Shown here one piece after another: positions 48,456 to 56,931 of a DNA stretch of 64,000 bases (the stretch's first letter is position 1; the number at the start of each line of letters is the position of its first letter). This DNA comes from Desulforapulum autotrophicum. GTDB taxonomy: Bacteria > Desulfobacterota > Desulfobacteria > Desulfobacterales > Desulfolunaceae. Both the position numbers and the translations under genes were made by a program. The notes beneath the pieces are model-generated. The model did no database searches. It saw only the letters and a list, made by a program, of their open reading frames with translations, and was not told the origin of the DNA. The stretch covers positions 1 through 64,000 of the forward strand of contig DYJE01000028.1 of the NCBI GenBank assembly GCA_020723285.1. Direction: 5' to 3'.

Positions 48456-50240
48456 ATGGGATTTTTCTCCCCGAATATTGTATGCAATTATTTGACATGT
48501 ATAGAAAAATACAATCCCGATGGCGAAGCGGTGATTTACGGCAGGGAAAGGATACGGTGGCGGGATCTGGCAAAACGTGCGAAAACCGTGGCAACGGCAT
48601 TGACGGAAATGGGTGTCAGACCGGGGGAAAGTGTGGCCTTCATGTTTCATAATTCCCCCAGGTTTATTGAAATCAATCTGGGGATTCAGATCGCGGGAGC
48701 GGTTCCCGTCCCTGTCAATTACCGGTTCACGGGGCGAGAAATCGCCTATCAGGTCAGGCACTCCGATTCCGTTGTCTTTCTGTACGAATCTCTCTGGGAA
48801 GACAGTGTTTCCGACGCTTTGAAAGAGCTTGGCGATCAGATCCTGGCGGTGTGCGAGGGGAAGCCGGGGAATCAAGGTGTTATGAATTATGGCGCTTTTC
48901 TATCCCAAGGCCGGAACGCGGATCTGAGGGTCCCGACAGCCCCTTGTGATGCCGCCGCCATGATCTATACCGGCGGAACCACGGGTTTGCCCAAAGGTGT
49001 GCTTCTTTCCTATGGTGCCCATACGGCCATGCACGCATCGCTGTTCGCCCATCTCATCACCCATGTGGGTGCTATGGATATCCGCTTCGAACAGCTTCTG
49101 GCCGTAGCCACGGCGCTGCCTTTTCCAGGGATAAGGCAGGCTATCCATCTTGTCAGGTCCCGATCCGTAAAAAAAATCCTCAGGCAACCCCTTACGGCGA
49201 AAATACTGTCAATGGTTCTCCACACCATCATGACCCGGCCGGAACTGGCCCGGTTTACCTATAAAAAGAATCTGAAATTCATGCTTCCCACCATGCCGTT
49301 TTTCCATGATGCGTCATACCAGCTTCTGATGCTGGCACTGGCCATGGGGAACATCACCTTTGTTCTTGTCCCAGGCGCGCATTTCAAACCTGAAAACGTG
49401 CTTGAAACCGTTGGCCTGGAACGGCCATTTTTTATGGCCAATGTTCCCGCCGGATGGAAACGGCTGGTGACATGCCCGGAAGCATCCCGTTATAATCTGG
49501 ATTCCATCAAGATTTGCGCCACAGGGGCGGGGCTGGCCGGTGCCGGTCTTAAAAAGAGCATGCTTGCCGTGTTCAGGAATGCCCTGATTTTCGATATGTT
49601 CGGTCAGACGGAAATGACGCCGGTCACCACGTTTCGTGTGGATGCAGATCCTGAAACCCTGAAAGCCGGGTCTGTGGGTCGATCCATTGTGGATGTCCGG
49701 ATCGTCGATGACAAGGGGAGGGATGTGCCGGCGGGTGAACCGGGTGAGATCGTTTACAGGTCCGAAACCCGGATGATGGGCTATTACAAGGACAAGGAAA
49801 AAACGGACGGAAGCATGATGGACGGCTGGTTCCGGAGCGGAGACTTAGGGTATATGGACCGGGATGGCGAAATCCGTCTGATCGACAGAAAAAACGAATG
49901 CATCAACACCGGCGGGGAAAAGGTGTATCCCCTTGAAGTGGAAGAAGTTCTCCATGGTCATCCGGCCGTGGACCAGGTCTGTGTGATCGGTGTGCCCGAC
50001 GAGGTCTGGGGTTCTTCCGTCCGGGCCGTGGTGGTGAAGGTCAAGGGCTGCGAAGTTTCGGTGATGGAACTTCTGGATTTCTGCCGGGGACGGCTCGCCG
50101 GTTTCAAACGTCCGCGTTCCGTCGTGTTTGCCGATGAGCTTCCCTTGTCACCGGTGGGCAAGATCCTGCGCGCCAGAGTGCGTGAGCGATTCGGAAGCGA
50201 ATCAGCTGGCAGCCATCTTCCATCCATGGTGAACGGTTGA
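48456..50240 (+). CDS. AMP-binding acyl-CoA synthetase/ligase
   Basis: 594 residues of the acyl-adenylate-forming family, which activates a carboxylic acid with ATP and forms its CoA thioester. The P-loop-like IYTGGTTGLPKG lies near 170-181, then FGQTEMTPVT, GWFRSGDLGYMDRDGEIRLIDRKNECI (A8 region) and the C-terminal Lys in LSPVGKILRARV. AAAGGAG precedes the ATG. Specificity is not readable; long-chain or aromatic acids are possible. The gene is monocistronic. It is preceded by the selenoprotein terminator. Confidence 0.88.
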   Translation: MGFFSPNIVCNYLTCIEKYNPDGEAVIYGRERIRWRDLAKRAKTVATALTEMGVRPGESVAFMFHNSPRFIEINLGIQIAGAVPVPVNYRFTGREIAYQVRHSDSVVFLYESLWEDSVSDALKELGDQILAVCEGKPGNQGVMNYGAFLSQGRNADLRVPTAPCDAAAMIYTGGTTGLPKGVLLSYGAHTAMHASLFAHLITHVGAMDIRFEQLLAVATALPFPGIRQAIHLVRSRSVKKILRQPLTAKILSMVLHTIMTRPELARFTYKKNLKFMLPTMPFFHDASYQLLMLALAMGNITFVLVPGAHFKPENVLETVGLERPFFMANVPAGWKRLVTCPEASRYNLDSIKICATGAGLAGAGLKKSMLAVFRNALIFDMFGQTEMTPVTTFRVDADPETLKAGSVGRSIVDVRIVDDKGRDVPAGEPGEIVYRSETRMMGYYKDKEKTDGSMMDGWFRSGDLGYMDRDGEIRLIDRKNECINTGGEKVYPLEVEEVLHGHPAVDQVCVIGVPDEVWGSSVRAVVVKVKGCEVSVMELLDFCRGRLAGFKRPRSVVFADELPLSPVGKILRARVRERFGSESAGSHLPSMVNG

Positions 50241-50345
50241 ATCCAATTTCCGTACTGGCACTTTTTTTGAAACGGTTCAGATCAATCTCTGGATATGAAT
50301 GATTATGGGAATTTAAGAGGAATATGAACAGGAGGATTGACGGTT

Positions 50346-51908
50346 ATGAACCAGAAGGGTGTTAAATATCGGCGGTGCGCACATATTTTGTTATATTTCA
50401 TCATGACTTTCGCCCTTTTGCTCACAGGGTGCCAGAGCAGTGCGACGTCCGGAGCCCAGAATCTGCAAGACGCTGATGCGTCCGGTCTCAGAATCGTCAC
50501 GGTCAGTCTGAGCGAAGGTGTGAGCGGCTCAACCTATTCTGCCGCTCTTTCGGCAGAAGGCGGTGCGCCGGCCTATTCCTGGTCCCTCACCTTTGGTTCG
50601 CTTCCCCAGGGTCTGGCCCTCGATAACGGCAGCGGCGTCATTTCTGGGACACCCGCAGTTTCCGGTTCCTTCAGTTTCACCGTTCAGGTGACGGACGCCT
50701 CGTCCGGAACGGATTCGGAAAATTTTACCTTGATAATCAGCACATCTGATGACGAAGATGCTGACGATGATACGCCCTCGGCGGCAGATTGCGGCTGCGA
50801 ACCTCTGGACACGGTGGTGGGCTCCGTCATCCAGGTGAGTTCCGTGTCCCAGCTCGAATCGGCGGTAAGCACGGTCAACTCAGCAGGAGGAAACAGGACG
50901 ATCCTCGTTGCCGACGGAACCTATGTGCTGAACAACATCCTTTACATCACGGCGGACAATGTGGTGATCCGAAGCGCTTCGGGAGACAGGAGCAAGGTGC
51001 TTCTGCTGGGCAAAGGGATGAGCGGAAATGTAGGTCATATCTTTCTTGTGGCGGGCTCGGATGTGACCATCGCCGATATGACTCTGGGGGAAGTGTTCTA
51101 TCATGCCATCCAGGTTCAGGGTGAACAGGGGGCCAACAATCTGCTGGTCCATAACACCCGTATTTTCAACACCCATGAGCAGATGATCAAAGGGTCTTTT
51201 TCCACTTCGACCAACCAGGGTTCGGATCACGGGACGGTCAGGTGTTCGCTCTTGGAATACACGGAGAACTTCGGTCCACAGTACTACATCGGCGGTATCG
51301 ATGTGCATCGCGGGGCCAACTGGCATGTTCACAACAACACGTTCAGGAACATCCGAAGTCCTGAAAACGGAAATATTGCGGAACACGCCATTCATTTCTG
51401 GAGCAGTTCCTCAAACCCCCTCATTGAAAAAAACGTCATCATCAACTGTGACAGAGGGATCGGGCTCGGCCTCGGATCAAGCCCCTGTACCGGGGGAATC
51501 ATCCGCAACAACACCGTTTATGCCGATGTGAACGGTCTGAACAGCGACGTGGGCATCGCCCTTGAATCCGCGTCCAATGTCCATGTGTACCACAACACCA
51601 TCTTTTTCGACCACAGTTACACAAACGCCATTGAATACCGGTTCGCAGCAGCCACGGGCAATATGATCATCAACAATCTGAGCAACAAAGCCATTACAAG
51701 CCGTAACAGCGGTTCGGCCACGGTGAGGAGCAACGTGACCAGTGCCGCCGCATCCTGGTTTACCGACCGGACCGCCGGAAATCTTCATCTTGCATCTTCC
51801 GTGGCGTCCGTCACCGGCATGGGTGAAACTCTGGCATCGGTCACCGAGGACATGGACTGTGAAGCAAGACCGGGAAGCGCACCGGATATCGGAGCGGATC
51901 AGCGGTAG
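50346..51908 (+). CDS. lipoprotein with Ig-like domain and right-handed beta-helix
   Basis: 520 residues from the ATG at 50346, with AGGAGG in front. LLLTGCQSS near residue 29 is a lipobox, so it is a membrane-anchored lipoprotein. Residues about 45-130 form a putative Ig (He_PIG) domain (YSWSLTFGSLPQGLALDNGSGVISGTPAVSGSFSF). A short acidic spacer follows, then a right-handed parallel beta-helix of the pectate-lyase type (about 165-515; many VXXNNT and NTVY repeats such as HNNTFRNI and IIRNNTVYAD). It may bind or cut polysaccharide outside the cell; I cannot identify catalytic residues with certainty. Confidence 0.82.
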   Translation: MNQKGVKYRRCAHILLYFIMTFALLLTGCQSSATSGAQNLQDADASGLRIVTVSLSEGVSGSTYSAALSAEGGAPAYSWSLTFGSLPQGLALDNGSGVISGTPAVSGSFSFTVQVTDASSGTDSENFTLIISTSDDEDADDDTPSAADCGCEPLDTVVGSVIQVSSVSQLESAVSTVNSAGGNRTILVADGTYVLNNILYITADNVVIRSASGDRSKVLLLGKGMSGNVGHIFLVAGSDVTIADMTLGEVFYHAIQVQGEQGANNLLVHNTRIFNTHEQMIKGSFSTSTNQGSDHGTVRCSLLEYTENFGPQYYIGGIDVHRGANWHVHNNTFRNIRSPENGNIAEHAIHFWSSSSNPLIEKNVIINCDRGIGLGLGSSPCTGGIIRNNTVYADVNGLNSDVGIALESASNVHVYHNTIFFDHSYTNAIEYRFAAATGNMIINNLSNKAITSRNSGSATVRSNVTSAAASWFTDRTAGNLHLASSVASVTGMGETLASVTEDMDCEARPGSAPDIGADQR

Positions 51909-51927
51909 AACGCAGGAAGGCTTATTC

Positions 51928-53178
51928 TCACGGTTCTGTCTGAACGGACCCGGGCCAATCGGTTTGGACCGGGAGCACCATTTCCGATTCGTTCAGACAG
52001 AGGCTGAGTGCGATATTGACAAGGGCAAGGACCAGGAAAACCATGAGGCCGTTGATCATCCCTACGGCGTTCATGATCAGGATGAAAAGGATGCCTGAAA
52101 TCTGGCCGATGAACAGGATCAGGCCCTGGGATGTGGATTCCGGTGCAGGCCGCGTGACTTCGGCGCTGTACTGGAACCCCACGGGAGCGCCTGCGCCCAG
52201 CAGGAAAAAGCCCATGACGAACGACGAGACCAGCAATACTCCGTAATTGTTTGAAAAGGTCAGGCCCATAAGACCCGGCGTCATGCCCGCCATGGCCATG
52301 ACGATGAACAGCTTTCTTTTTTTGAAACGGTCCGACAGAAGGGGAAGAACCACGGCCCCCACAAGCCCTGAAAAAAGCATCATGCCGCCCACAAGCCCGC
52401 TCTGGTCCATGGTCAGGCCTTTGGTCTGGCAGACCTGATCGATGCAGGTGCTGATGGCGTTGAACATTCCCAATCCGATGAAAAACAAGGGAAAAACAAA
52501 CCGCATGTCCCGCTGGCGGAAGATATGCCCCATGCCTTTAAAAACGGTGAGGGATTCTTCGGCATCCGGGCCCGGCGGTGTGGGCGGTTTTTCTTTCAGA
52601 AGAACAAGCAGCAGCACCGTTGCGGCAAGTGAGACGATGGCGTAGGTCATCAGCATGGGACCGATGTCGGAAGAACCGTCAGGTTTTTTCCCCATCAGAA
52701 CCGGGGTGGCCACCATGGCCACGATGATCCCGAGAAACTGGGCAAGGGTTGCGATTCCCACGGCAAGAGCCCGTTCCTGAACGGGAAACCAATGCCGGGC
52801 CACTTTGGTGGCGGCGTTGAGGATGAACGGCTGGGCCAGGGCAAGACCGGTCTGTGCGATGATCATGACGCTGTAACGGTCGGGGTAAAACCCTTTGACC
52901 ATGGAAAAGAAACCGGTGATGACGGCCCCCGCCCCCACGCCTTTTCTCAGTCCCCAGGTGTCGATGGCGTAAGATGCGGGAATGCACATCACGATGAACA
53001 TTCCCATGAAAACCATGGACAGCGCGTCAATCTGAAACGCCGTGGCCTGATAGATGACCCTCGCTTCCCGGGCAATGGGCGCAAAAGTCAGCCATTGAAT
53101 TTCGATGACCACCGTGATCAGCGCATAGGCCAGAAGAACGACCCATCTGTAGCTGTAAACCCTGAAGTTCTTTTCCAT
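51928..53178 (-). CDS. MFS transporter
   Basis: 416 residues with about 12 hydrophobic segments and the MFS loop patterns (SYAIDTWGLRKGVGAGAVITG after TM2, LLSDRFKKRKLF between TM8 and TM9). It resembles the group close to FLVCR/heme-transporter-like and nitrate-type MFS proteins, but the substrate is not readable. GGTGGAG precedes the ATG. It is convergent with the beta-helix lipoprotein gene, 19 bases apart. The promoter carries a TetR-type palindrome (see separate feature). Confidence 0.85.
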   Translation of the reverse strand: MEKNFRVYSYRWVVLLAYALITVVIEIQWLTFAPIAREARVIYQATAFQIDALSMVFMGMFIVMCIPASYAIDTWGLRKGVGAGAVITGFFSMVKGFYPDRYSVMIIAQTGLALAQPFILNAATKVARHWFPVQERALAVGIATLAQFLGIIVAMVATPVLMGKKPDGSSDIGPMLMTYAIVSLAATVLLLVLLKEKPPTPPGPDAEESLTVFKGMGHIFRQRDMRFVFPLFFIGLGMFNAISTCIDQVCQTKGLTMDQSGLVGGMMLFSGLVGAVVLPLLSDRFKKRKLFIVMAMAGMTPGLMGLTFSNNYGVLLVSSFVMGFFLLGAGAPVGFQYSAEVTRPAPESTSQGLILFIGQISGILFILIMNAVGMINGLMVFLVLALVNIALSLCLNESEMVLPVQTDWPGSVQTEP

Positions 53179-53221
53179 TGATGTTCTCCACCGGACTGCG
53201 ATGTCATATGAATGCGTATAA

Positions 53222-53235
53222 ACCGACTGGTCAGT
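53222..53235. promoter_or_regulatory. TetR-type operator near the MFS promoter
   Basis: ACCGACTGGTCAGT (53222-53235) is an imperfect palindrome (ACYGAC-N2-GTCRGT, 10 of 14 positions symmetric). Its form is that of TetR-family operators. It lies just downstream of the predicted -10 box of the MFS gene, where a repressor would block initiation. No tetR gene is in the window. Confidence 0.5.
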
Positions 53236-53243
53236 ACAAAACA

Positions 53244-53272
53244 GGTTTAGATAAATCCGATGAGATTGTCAA
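53244..53272 (-). promoter_or_regulatory. candidate promoter of the MFS gene
   Basis: On the minus strand TTGACA (53272-53267) and TAAACC (53249-53244) are 17 bases apart. The -35 box is perfect and the -10 box partial. Confidence 0.45.
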
Positions 53273-53355
53273 GCGGCGTTTTGTTTCTAATACATGAACA
53301 GTATATGCAGCCATGGCCAATAATTGTTTTTTCACTATTCAACTATCCAAAAATA

Positions 53356-53383
53356 TTGACATAAAATAATTGATAGGTAACAT
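53356..53383 (+). promoter_or_regulatory. candidate promoter of the ATPase/nuclease-like cassette
   Basis: TTGACA (53356-53361) and TAACAT (53378-53383) are 16 bases apart, 90 bases before the ATPase gene start. Both boxes are good sigma-70 matches, and the surroundings are very AT-rich. Confidence 0.6.
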
Positions 53384-53473
53384 AGGTTCCGTAATGAATA
53401 ATCTGAACCTTTGGTATGTCTAACAATAGGGTTATTCAGGACCTTATCAATTCAATCCAGTTGGGATGACTAT

Positions 53474-54802
53474 ATGAAAAAGCTTATCATAAAAAATTTC
53501 GGTCCTATTCACGATTGTGAAGTACTCATTTCTGGCTTTACGATTTTAATCGGCCCACAATCGTCAGGGAAAAGCACCATAAGCAAGCTGGTTTTTTTTT
53601 TCCTACATCTTCGGGAGTGCATCGTTGATTTCATCCTTGATGAACAAACTAAAAGCAAAAACTCTTTTTCTGTCAATCTGTTTACGAAACATGTACGAAG
53701 GCGATTTCTTGAATTCTTCGGTCCTGGACCAAGCTCAAAAGATTTACTTATCAGATTTGATTACGGAGGTGATAACACTTGGGCGGAAATAAAATTGGAC
53801 AACGATCAACACAAATACGTAACGCCCAAATTCAGTGAGTCTATAATCGAGGAGATAAAAAATGCATATTCATTGATCAAAGAAACTGATTGGAGTGAAA
53901 ACATCGCACCCAGTCTATTTTCAACACCCGATGTCATCAGTAAAGAAAGAACACGGGCCGAGATGATCAATCATTTGAAGTCCCGTTTTGCTTCGTTGTT
54001 TCGTTTCGACAAAGAACTTTTATTTATTCCTGCCGGTCGAAGCCTCCTTTCAACGATTTCAGACCAACTTCAAAACATCCATCCGCATCAGCTGGATTAC
54101 CCGATGCGTCTTTTTATTGAGCGTATTAATGCCACAAAATCTTTTTTTAGCAAAAGCCTTGAAGATATAATTAAGGATAAGCACATTCTGGAAAACTCCC
54201 TAACACACCGTAAAAGTCTTGTAAAGGCTGTAAAAATAATCAATGAAATTCTTAAAGCTGAATACAGGCATGACAGCCGAGAAGGTGGAAAATTTTATCT
54301 TGGAAAAGGCAGGTATACAAAAATTAACTTTGCGTCTTCGGGACAACAAGAATCGGTATGGATTCTTCTTTCAATGTTCCTTGTTCTTCTCGATAAAGTC
54401 GATGCGTTCGTCTTTATTGAAGAGCCGGAAGCTCACTTGTTTCCAATTGCTCAGAAAGATATGATGGCTTTGATCTGTTATGCGGCGAACCTTCACAAAT
54501 GCCAGTTTATGATTACAACCCATTCCCCCTATATTCTTTCCGCTTTGAATAACCATATTTACGCACATAGAGTTGGAAAAAATGACAAGGAATCGGTTTT
54601 AAAGATTATTCCACGTGAACAGTGGATTGATCCATCCATGGTCGGCGGTTGTTTTGTCTATGACGGGTTTGTCGAGAACCTCTTCGATAATGAATTGACG
54701 ATGTTGCGAACGGAGCTTGTTGACACAGCTTCCGATATTGTTAACAACGAATACGATCAATTGTTTTCCATTGAACACAAGTATGTGGAGGCGATTGAAT
54801 GA
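53474..54802 (+). CDS. SMC/OLD-like AAA ATPase, possible defence gene
   Basis: 442 residues from the ATG at 53474. Walker A, GPQSSGKS (27-34), a signature-like SSGQQESVWILLSMF (about 285-300), Walker B FIEEPEAHLFP (about 310-320) and the His-switch region TTHSPYILSALNNHIYAHR (about 345-363) are those of ABC/SMC-type AAA_15/AAA_21 ATPases related to OLD. There is no TOPRIM domain after it. The next gene overlaps by four bases (ATGA) and encodes a PD-(D/E)XK-like protein. AT-rich composition against the neighbours suggests horizontal transfer. A phage-defence role is inference from the gene pair. Confidence 0.8.
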   Translation: MKKLIIKNFGPIHDCEVLISGFTILIGPQSSGKSTISKLVFFFLHLRECIVDFILDEQTKSKNSFSVNLFTKHVRRRFLEFFGPGPSSKDLLIRFDYGGDNTWAEIKLDNDQHKYVTPKFSESIIEEIKNAYSLIKETDWSENIAPSLFSTPDVISKERTRAEMINHLKSRFASLFRFDKELLFIPAGRSLLSTISDQLQNIHPHQLDYPMRLFIERINATKSFFSKSLEDIIKDKHILENSLTHRKSLVKAVKIINEILKAEYRHDSREGGKFYLGKGRYTKINFASSGQQESVWILLSMFLVLLDKVDAFVFIEEPEAHLFPIAQKDMMALICYAANLHKCQFMITTHSPYILSALNNHIYAHRVGKNDKESVLKIIPREQWIDPSMVGGCFVYDGFVENLFDNELTMLRTELVDTASDIVNNEYDQLFSIEHKYVEAIE

Positions 54803-55230
54803 TATTGACTGGGGTTGAGATATTAAGTGATGACAATAGATCTGTTGTTATATTTGAAGAACGTCGGGGTATAATTTACAAAGGTATAAATTCATCGAAA
54901 AAAAAGGTTGTTCGTTATCGGGTGGACAATGATGATATGGCGGTAATCCTTAAACGATGCGATTATGCAATGGAACTGCCCGCTCAGAAAAGTTTGTATC
55001 TGATCGAACTGAAAGGGGAAGATCTTCGAAAAGCTGCAAGCCAGATTCTAAGCACTTTGGACCATTTCAAAACAGTTCTTGAACAATATAAAATCCACGC
55101 AAGGGTCGTTTGTTCAAGAACCCCTCGTCCAGATCTTGTTTCAACTCAAGTGGTGAAATTAAAAAAGACCGTCGCAATTTCGGGTGGAGATTTCAAAAGT
55201 GCGAGTGGAAGGCTTGAAGAAGGTATATGA
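54799..55230 (+). CDS. PD-(D/E)XK-like partner protein
   Basis: 143 residues, start overlapping the ATPase stop. Residues about 55-82, CDYAMELPAQKSLYLIELKG...AASQI, fit a nuclease core of the D-Xn-ExK-Q type: Asp55, Glu70-Leu-Lys72 and Gln82. This is a pattern reading; the protein has no clear family assignment. With the ATPase it forms a two-gene cassette. It is convergent with coaX, 20 bases apart. Composition is AT-rich like that of the ATPase gene. Confidence 0.65.
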   Translation: MILTGVEILSDDNRSVVIFEERRGIIYKGINSSKKKVVRYRVDNDDMAVILKRCDYAMELPAQKSLYLIELKGEDLRKAASQILSTLDHFKTVLEQYKIHARVVCSRTPRPDLVSTQVVKLKKTVAISGGDFKSASGRLEEGI

Positions 55231-55250
55231 TGCCCCATGGCCGATGCCAT

Positions 55251-56024
55251 TCACTGTGAAATTTCGTCGAAAATGATTCGAAGGCCTTCAAGGGTCATGG
55301 AACCGTCCACGGCTTCGATGGTTTCGGAGACGTGGCTGATGAGAGGAGCCAGGCCGCCGGTGGCCACGACGTACGGAACGTCGGCCATTTCACGTTTGAT
55401 CCGGGCCACCATGCCGTCCACCAAGCCTGCGTAACCCAGGATAATGCCTGATTTCATGCTGCCCGCCGTATCTGTTCCGATGGCCCGTTCAGGTGGGGAA
55501 AATATTTCAACTCTGGGAAGTTTGGATGCGTTGGCAAACAGGGCCTCCGAGGCGATCATGACGCCGGGGGATATGGCCCCGCCCAGGTATTCGCCTTTGG
55601 CGGTGATCACGTCAAAGGTGGTGGCGGTGCCGAAATCGATGACGATAAGAGCCCGTTTGTACCTTTCATAGGCGGCGATGGCGTTCACGATGCGGTCAGC
55701 CCCCACTTCGGAGGGGTTGCTGTATAGCACCGGCATCAGGGGGGCCACGGTTTTGGCATCCACCCAGATGGGTTTGTGGTTCAGGTATTTCACGCAGAAG
55801 GCTTCCAAGATCATCATCATCCGGGGCACCACGCAGGCGATGATGGTGTTGTCGAGACGGGCCATGTCGATGCTGCTTTCACGGAAAAGGCTCCGGGCCA
55901 GAACGTGGAACTCGTCTTCGGTCATGTTTTTGTCCGAACGGATGCGCCAGTGGTGAAGGGGGGTTTTGCCGTCGAAAACACCTAAAACCGTGTTGGTGTT
56001 GCCCACATCGATGGTGAGAAGCAT
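55251..56024 (-). CDS. coaX: type III pantothenate kinase
   Basis: 257 residues. LLTIDVGNTNTVLGVFDGKTPLHHWRI, the GADRIVNAIAAYERYKRALIVIDFGTATTFDV stretch and the GGAISPGVMIASEALF motif are characteristic of CoaX, which makes 4'-phosphopantothenate for CoA synthesis. AAGGAC precedes the ATG. It is the last gene of the tilS-ftsH-folP-coaX run, 23 bases after folP. Confidence 0.95.
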   Translation of the reverse strand: MLLTIDVGNTNTVLGVFDGKTPLHHWRIRSDKNMTEDEFHVLARSLFRESSIDMARLDNTIIACVVPRMMMILEAFCVKYLNHKPIWVDAKTVAPLMPVLYSNPSEVGADRIVNAIAAYERYKRALIVIDFGTATTFDVITAKGEYLGGAISPGVMIASEALFANASKLPRVEIFSPPERAIGTDTAGSMKSGIILGYAGLVDGMVARIKREMADVPYVVATGGLAPLISHVSETIEAVDGSMTLEGLRIIFDEISQ

Positions 56025-56047
56025 GGGTTGTCCTTTTTTCGTGTGAA

Positions 56048-56908
56048 TCAGGCCCGGCGCATGGCGTCGAGTATTTTGACCGTGGCCGATGTGGCAGCCA
56101 CATCATGAACACGGACGATATGAGCTCCGCCAAGAATCGCGGCGGATACGGTGGCCTGGGTTCCGGTTTCGATATCTTCCCGGCTGACGGTTCCGGCTTC
56201 TGTTTCCCCCAGGGTTTTCCGGATGAACGCTTTCCGTGAACTTCCCACAAGAAGGGGGACATTAAGGACGTCAAAAGCGGGCAGATGGTTGAGAAGCCTG
56301 AAATTGTGTTCGATGGTTTTTCCGAAGCCGATGCCGGGATCGGCGATGATCAGGGACCGGTCAACTCCGGCTTCTTCGGCTTTACGAATGACGCTGTCAA
56401 GATAGCTCAGGATGTCGGCCACCACGTCGTCGTAATGGGGATTTGACTGCATGGTTTTAGGGTTTCCCAACATGTGCATCAGAACCACCGGGATTTTGTG
56501 ATCCCGGACCACACGGACCATGTCCGGGTCCATGCCCATGGCGGACACGTCGTTGACGATGGACGCCCCGGCCGCAAGGGCCTGTTCGGCCACCACGGCC
56601 TTGCAGGTGTCGACGGATATAGGGACGGGAAGGGTTTTGGCCAGCTCACGGATCACCGGAACGACACGCCGGAGTTCTTCCTCGGGCGGGACCGGATCGG
56701 AAAAAGGCCGGGTGGATTCACCGCCGATGTCGATGATGTCCGCGCCTTGCGCCACCATGGCATGGGCCTGGTCCACGGCGTGACCGAGTTTGAAGAATCG
56801 GCCTCCGTCTGAAAAGGAATCCGGCGTCACGTTGAGAATCCCCATGACGCAGGTGTTTACACCCAGTTTCAGGTGGTGGCCTTTGAATGACAGTGAAAAC
56901 TCGCTCAT
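56048..56908 (-). CDS. folP: dihydropteroate synthase
   Basis: 286 residues. The enzyme condenses pterin diphosphate with 4-aminobenzoate in folate synthesis. The signatures MGILNVTPDSFSDGG, DIIDIGGESTRPF and the PADPGIGFGKT-like IIADPGIGFGKTIEHN are complete, as is the late LLVGSSRKAFIRK with the sulfonamide-site region. It lies 23 bases after ftsH on the same strand. Confidence 0.96.
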   Translation of the reverse strand: MSEFSLSFKGHHLKLGVNTCVMGILNVTPDSFSDGGRFFKLGHAVDQAHAMVAQGADIIDIGGESTRPFSDPVPPEEELRRVVPVIRELAKTLPVPISVDTCKAVVAEQALAAGASIVNDVSAMGMDPDMVRVVRDHKIPVVLMHMLGNPKTMQSNPHYDDVVADILSYLDSVIRKAEEAGVDRSLIIADPGIGFGKTIEHNFRLLNHLPAFDVLNVPLLVGSSRKAFIRKTLGETEAGTVSREDIETGTQATVSAAILGGAHIVRVHDVAATSATVKILDAMRRA

Positions 56909-56931
56909 GATGACCCTTTCCCGATTTCGAA

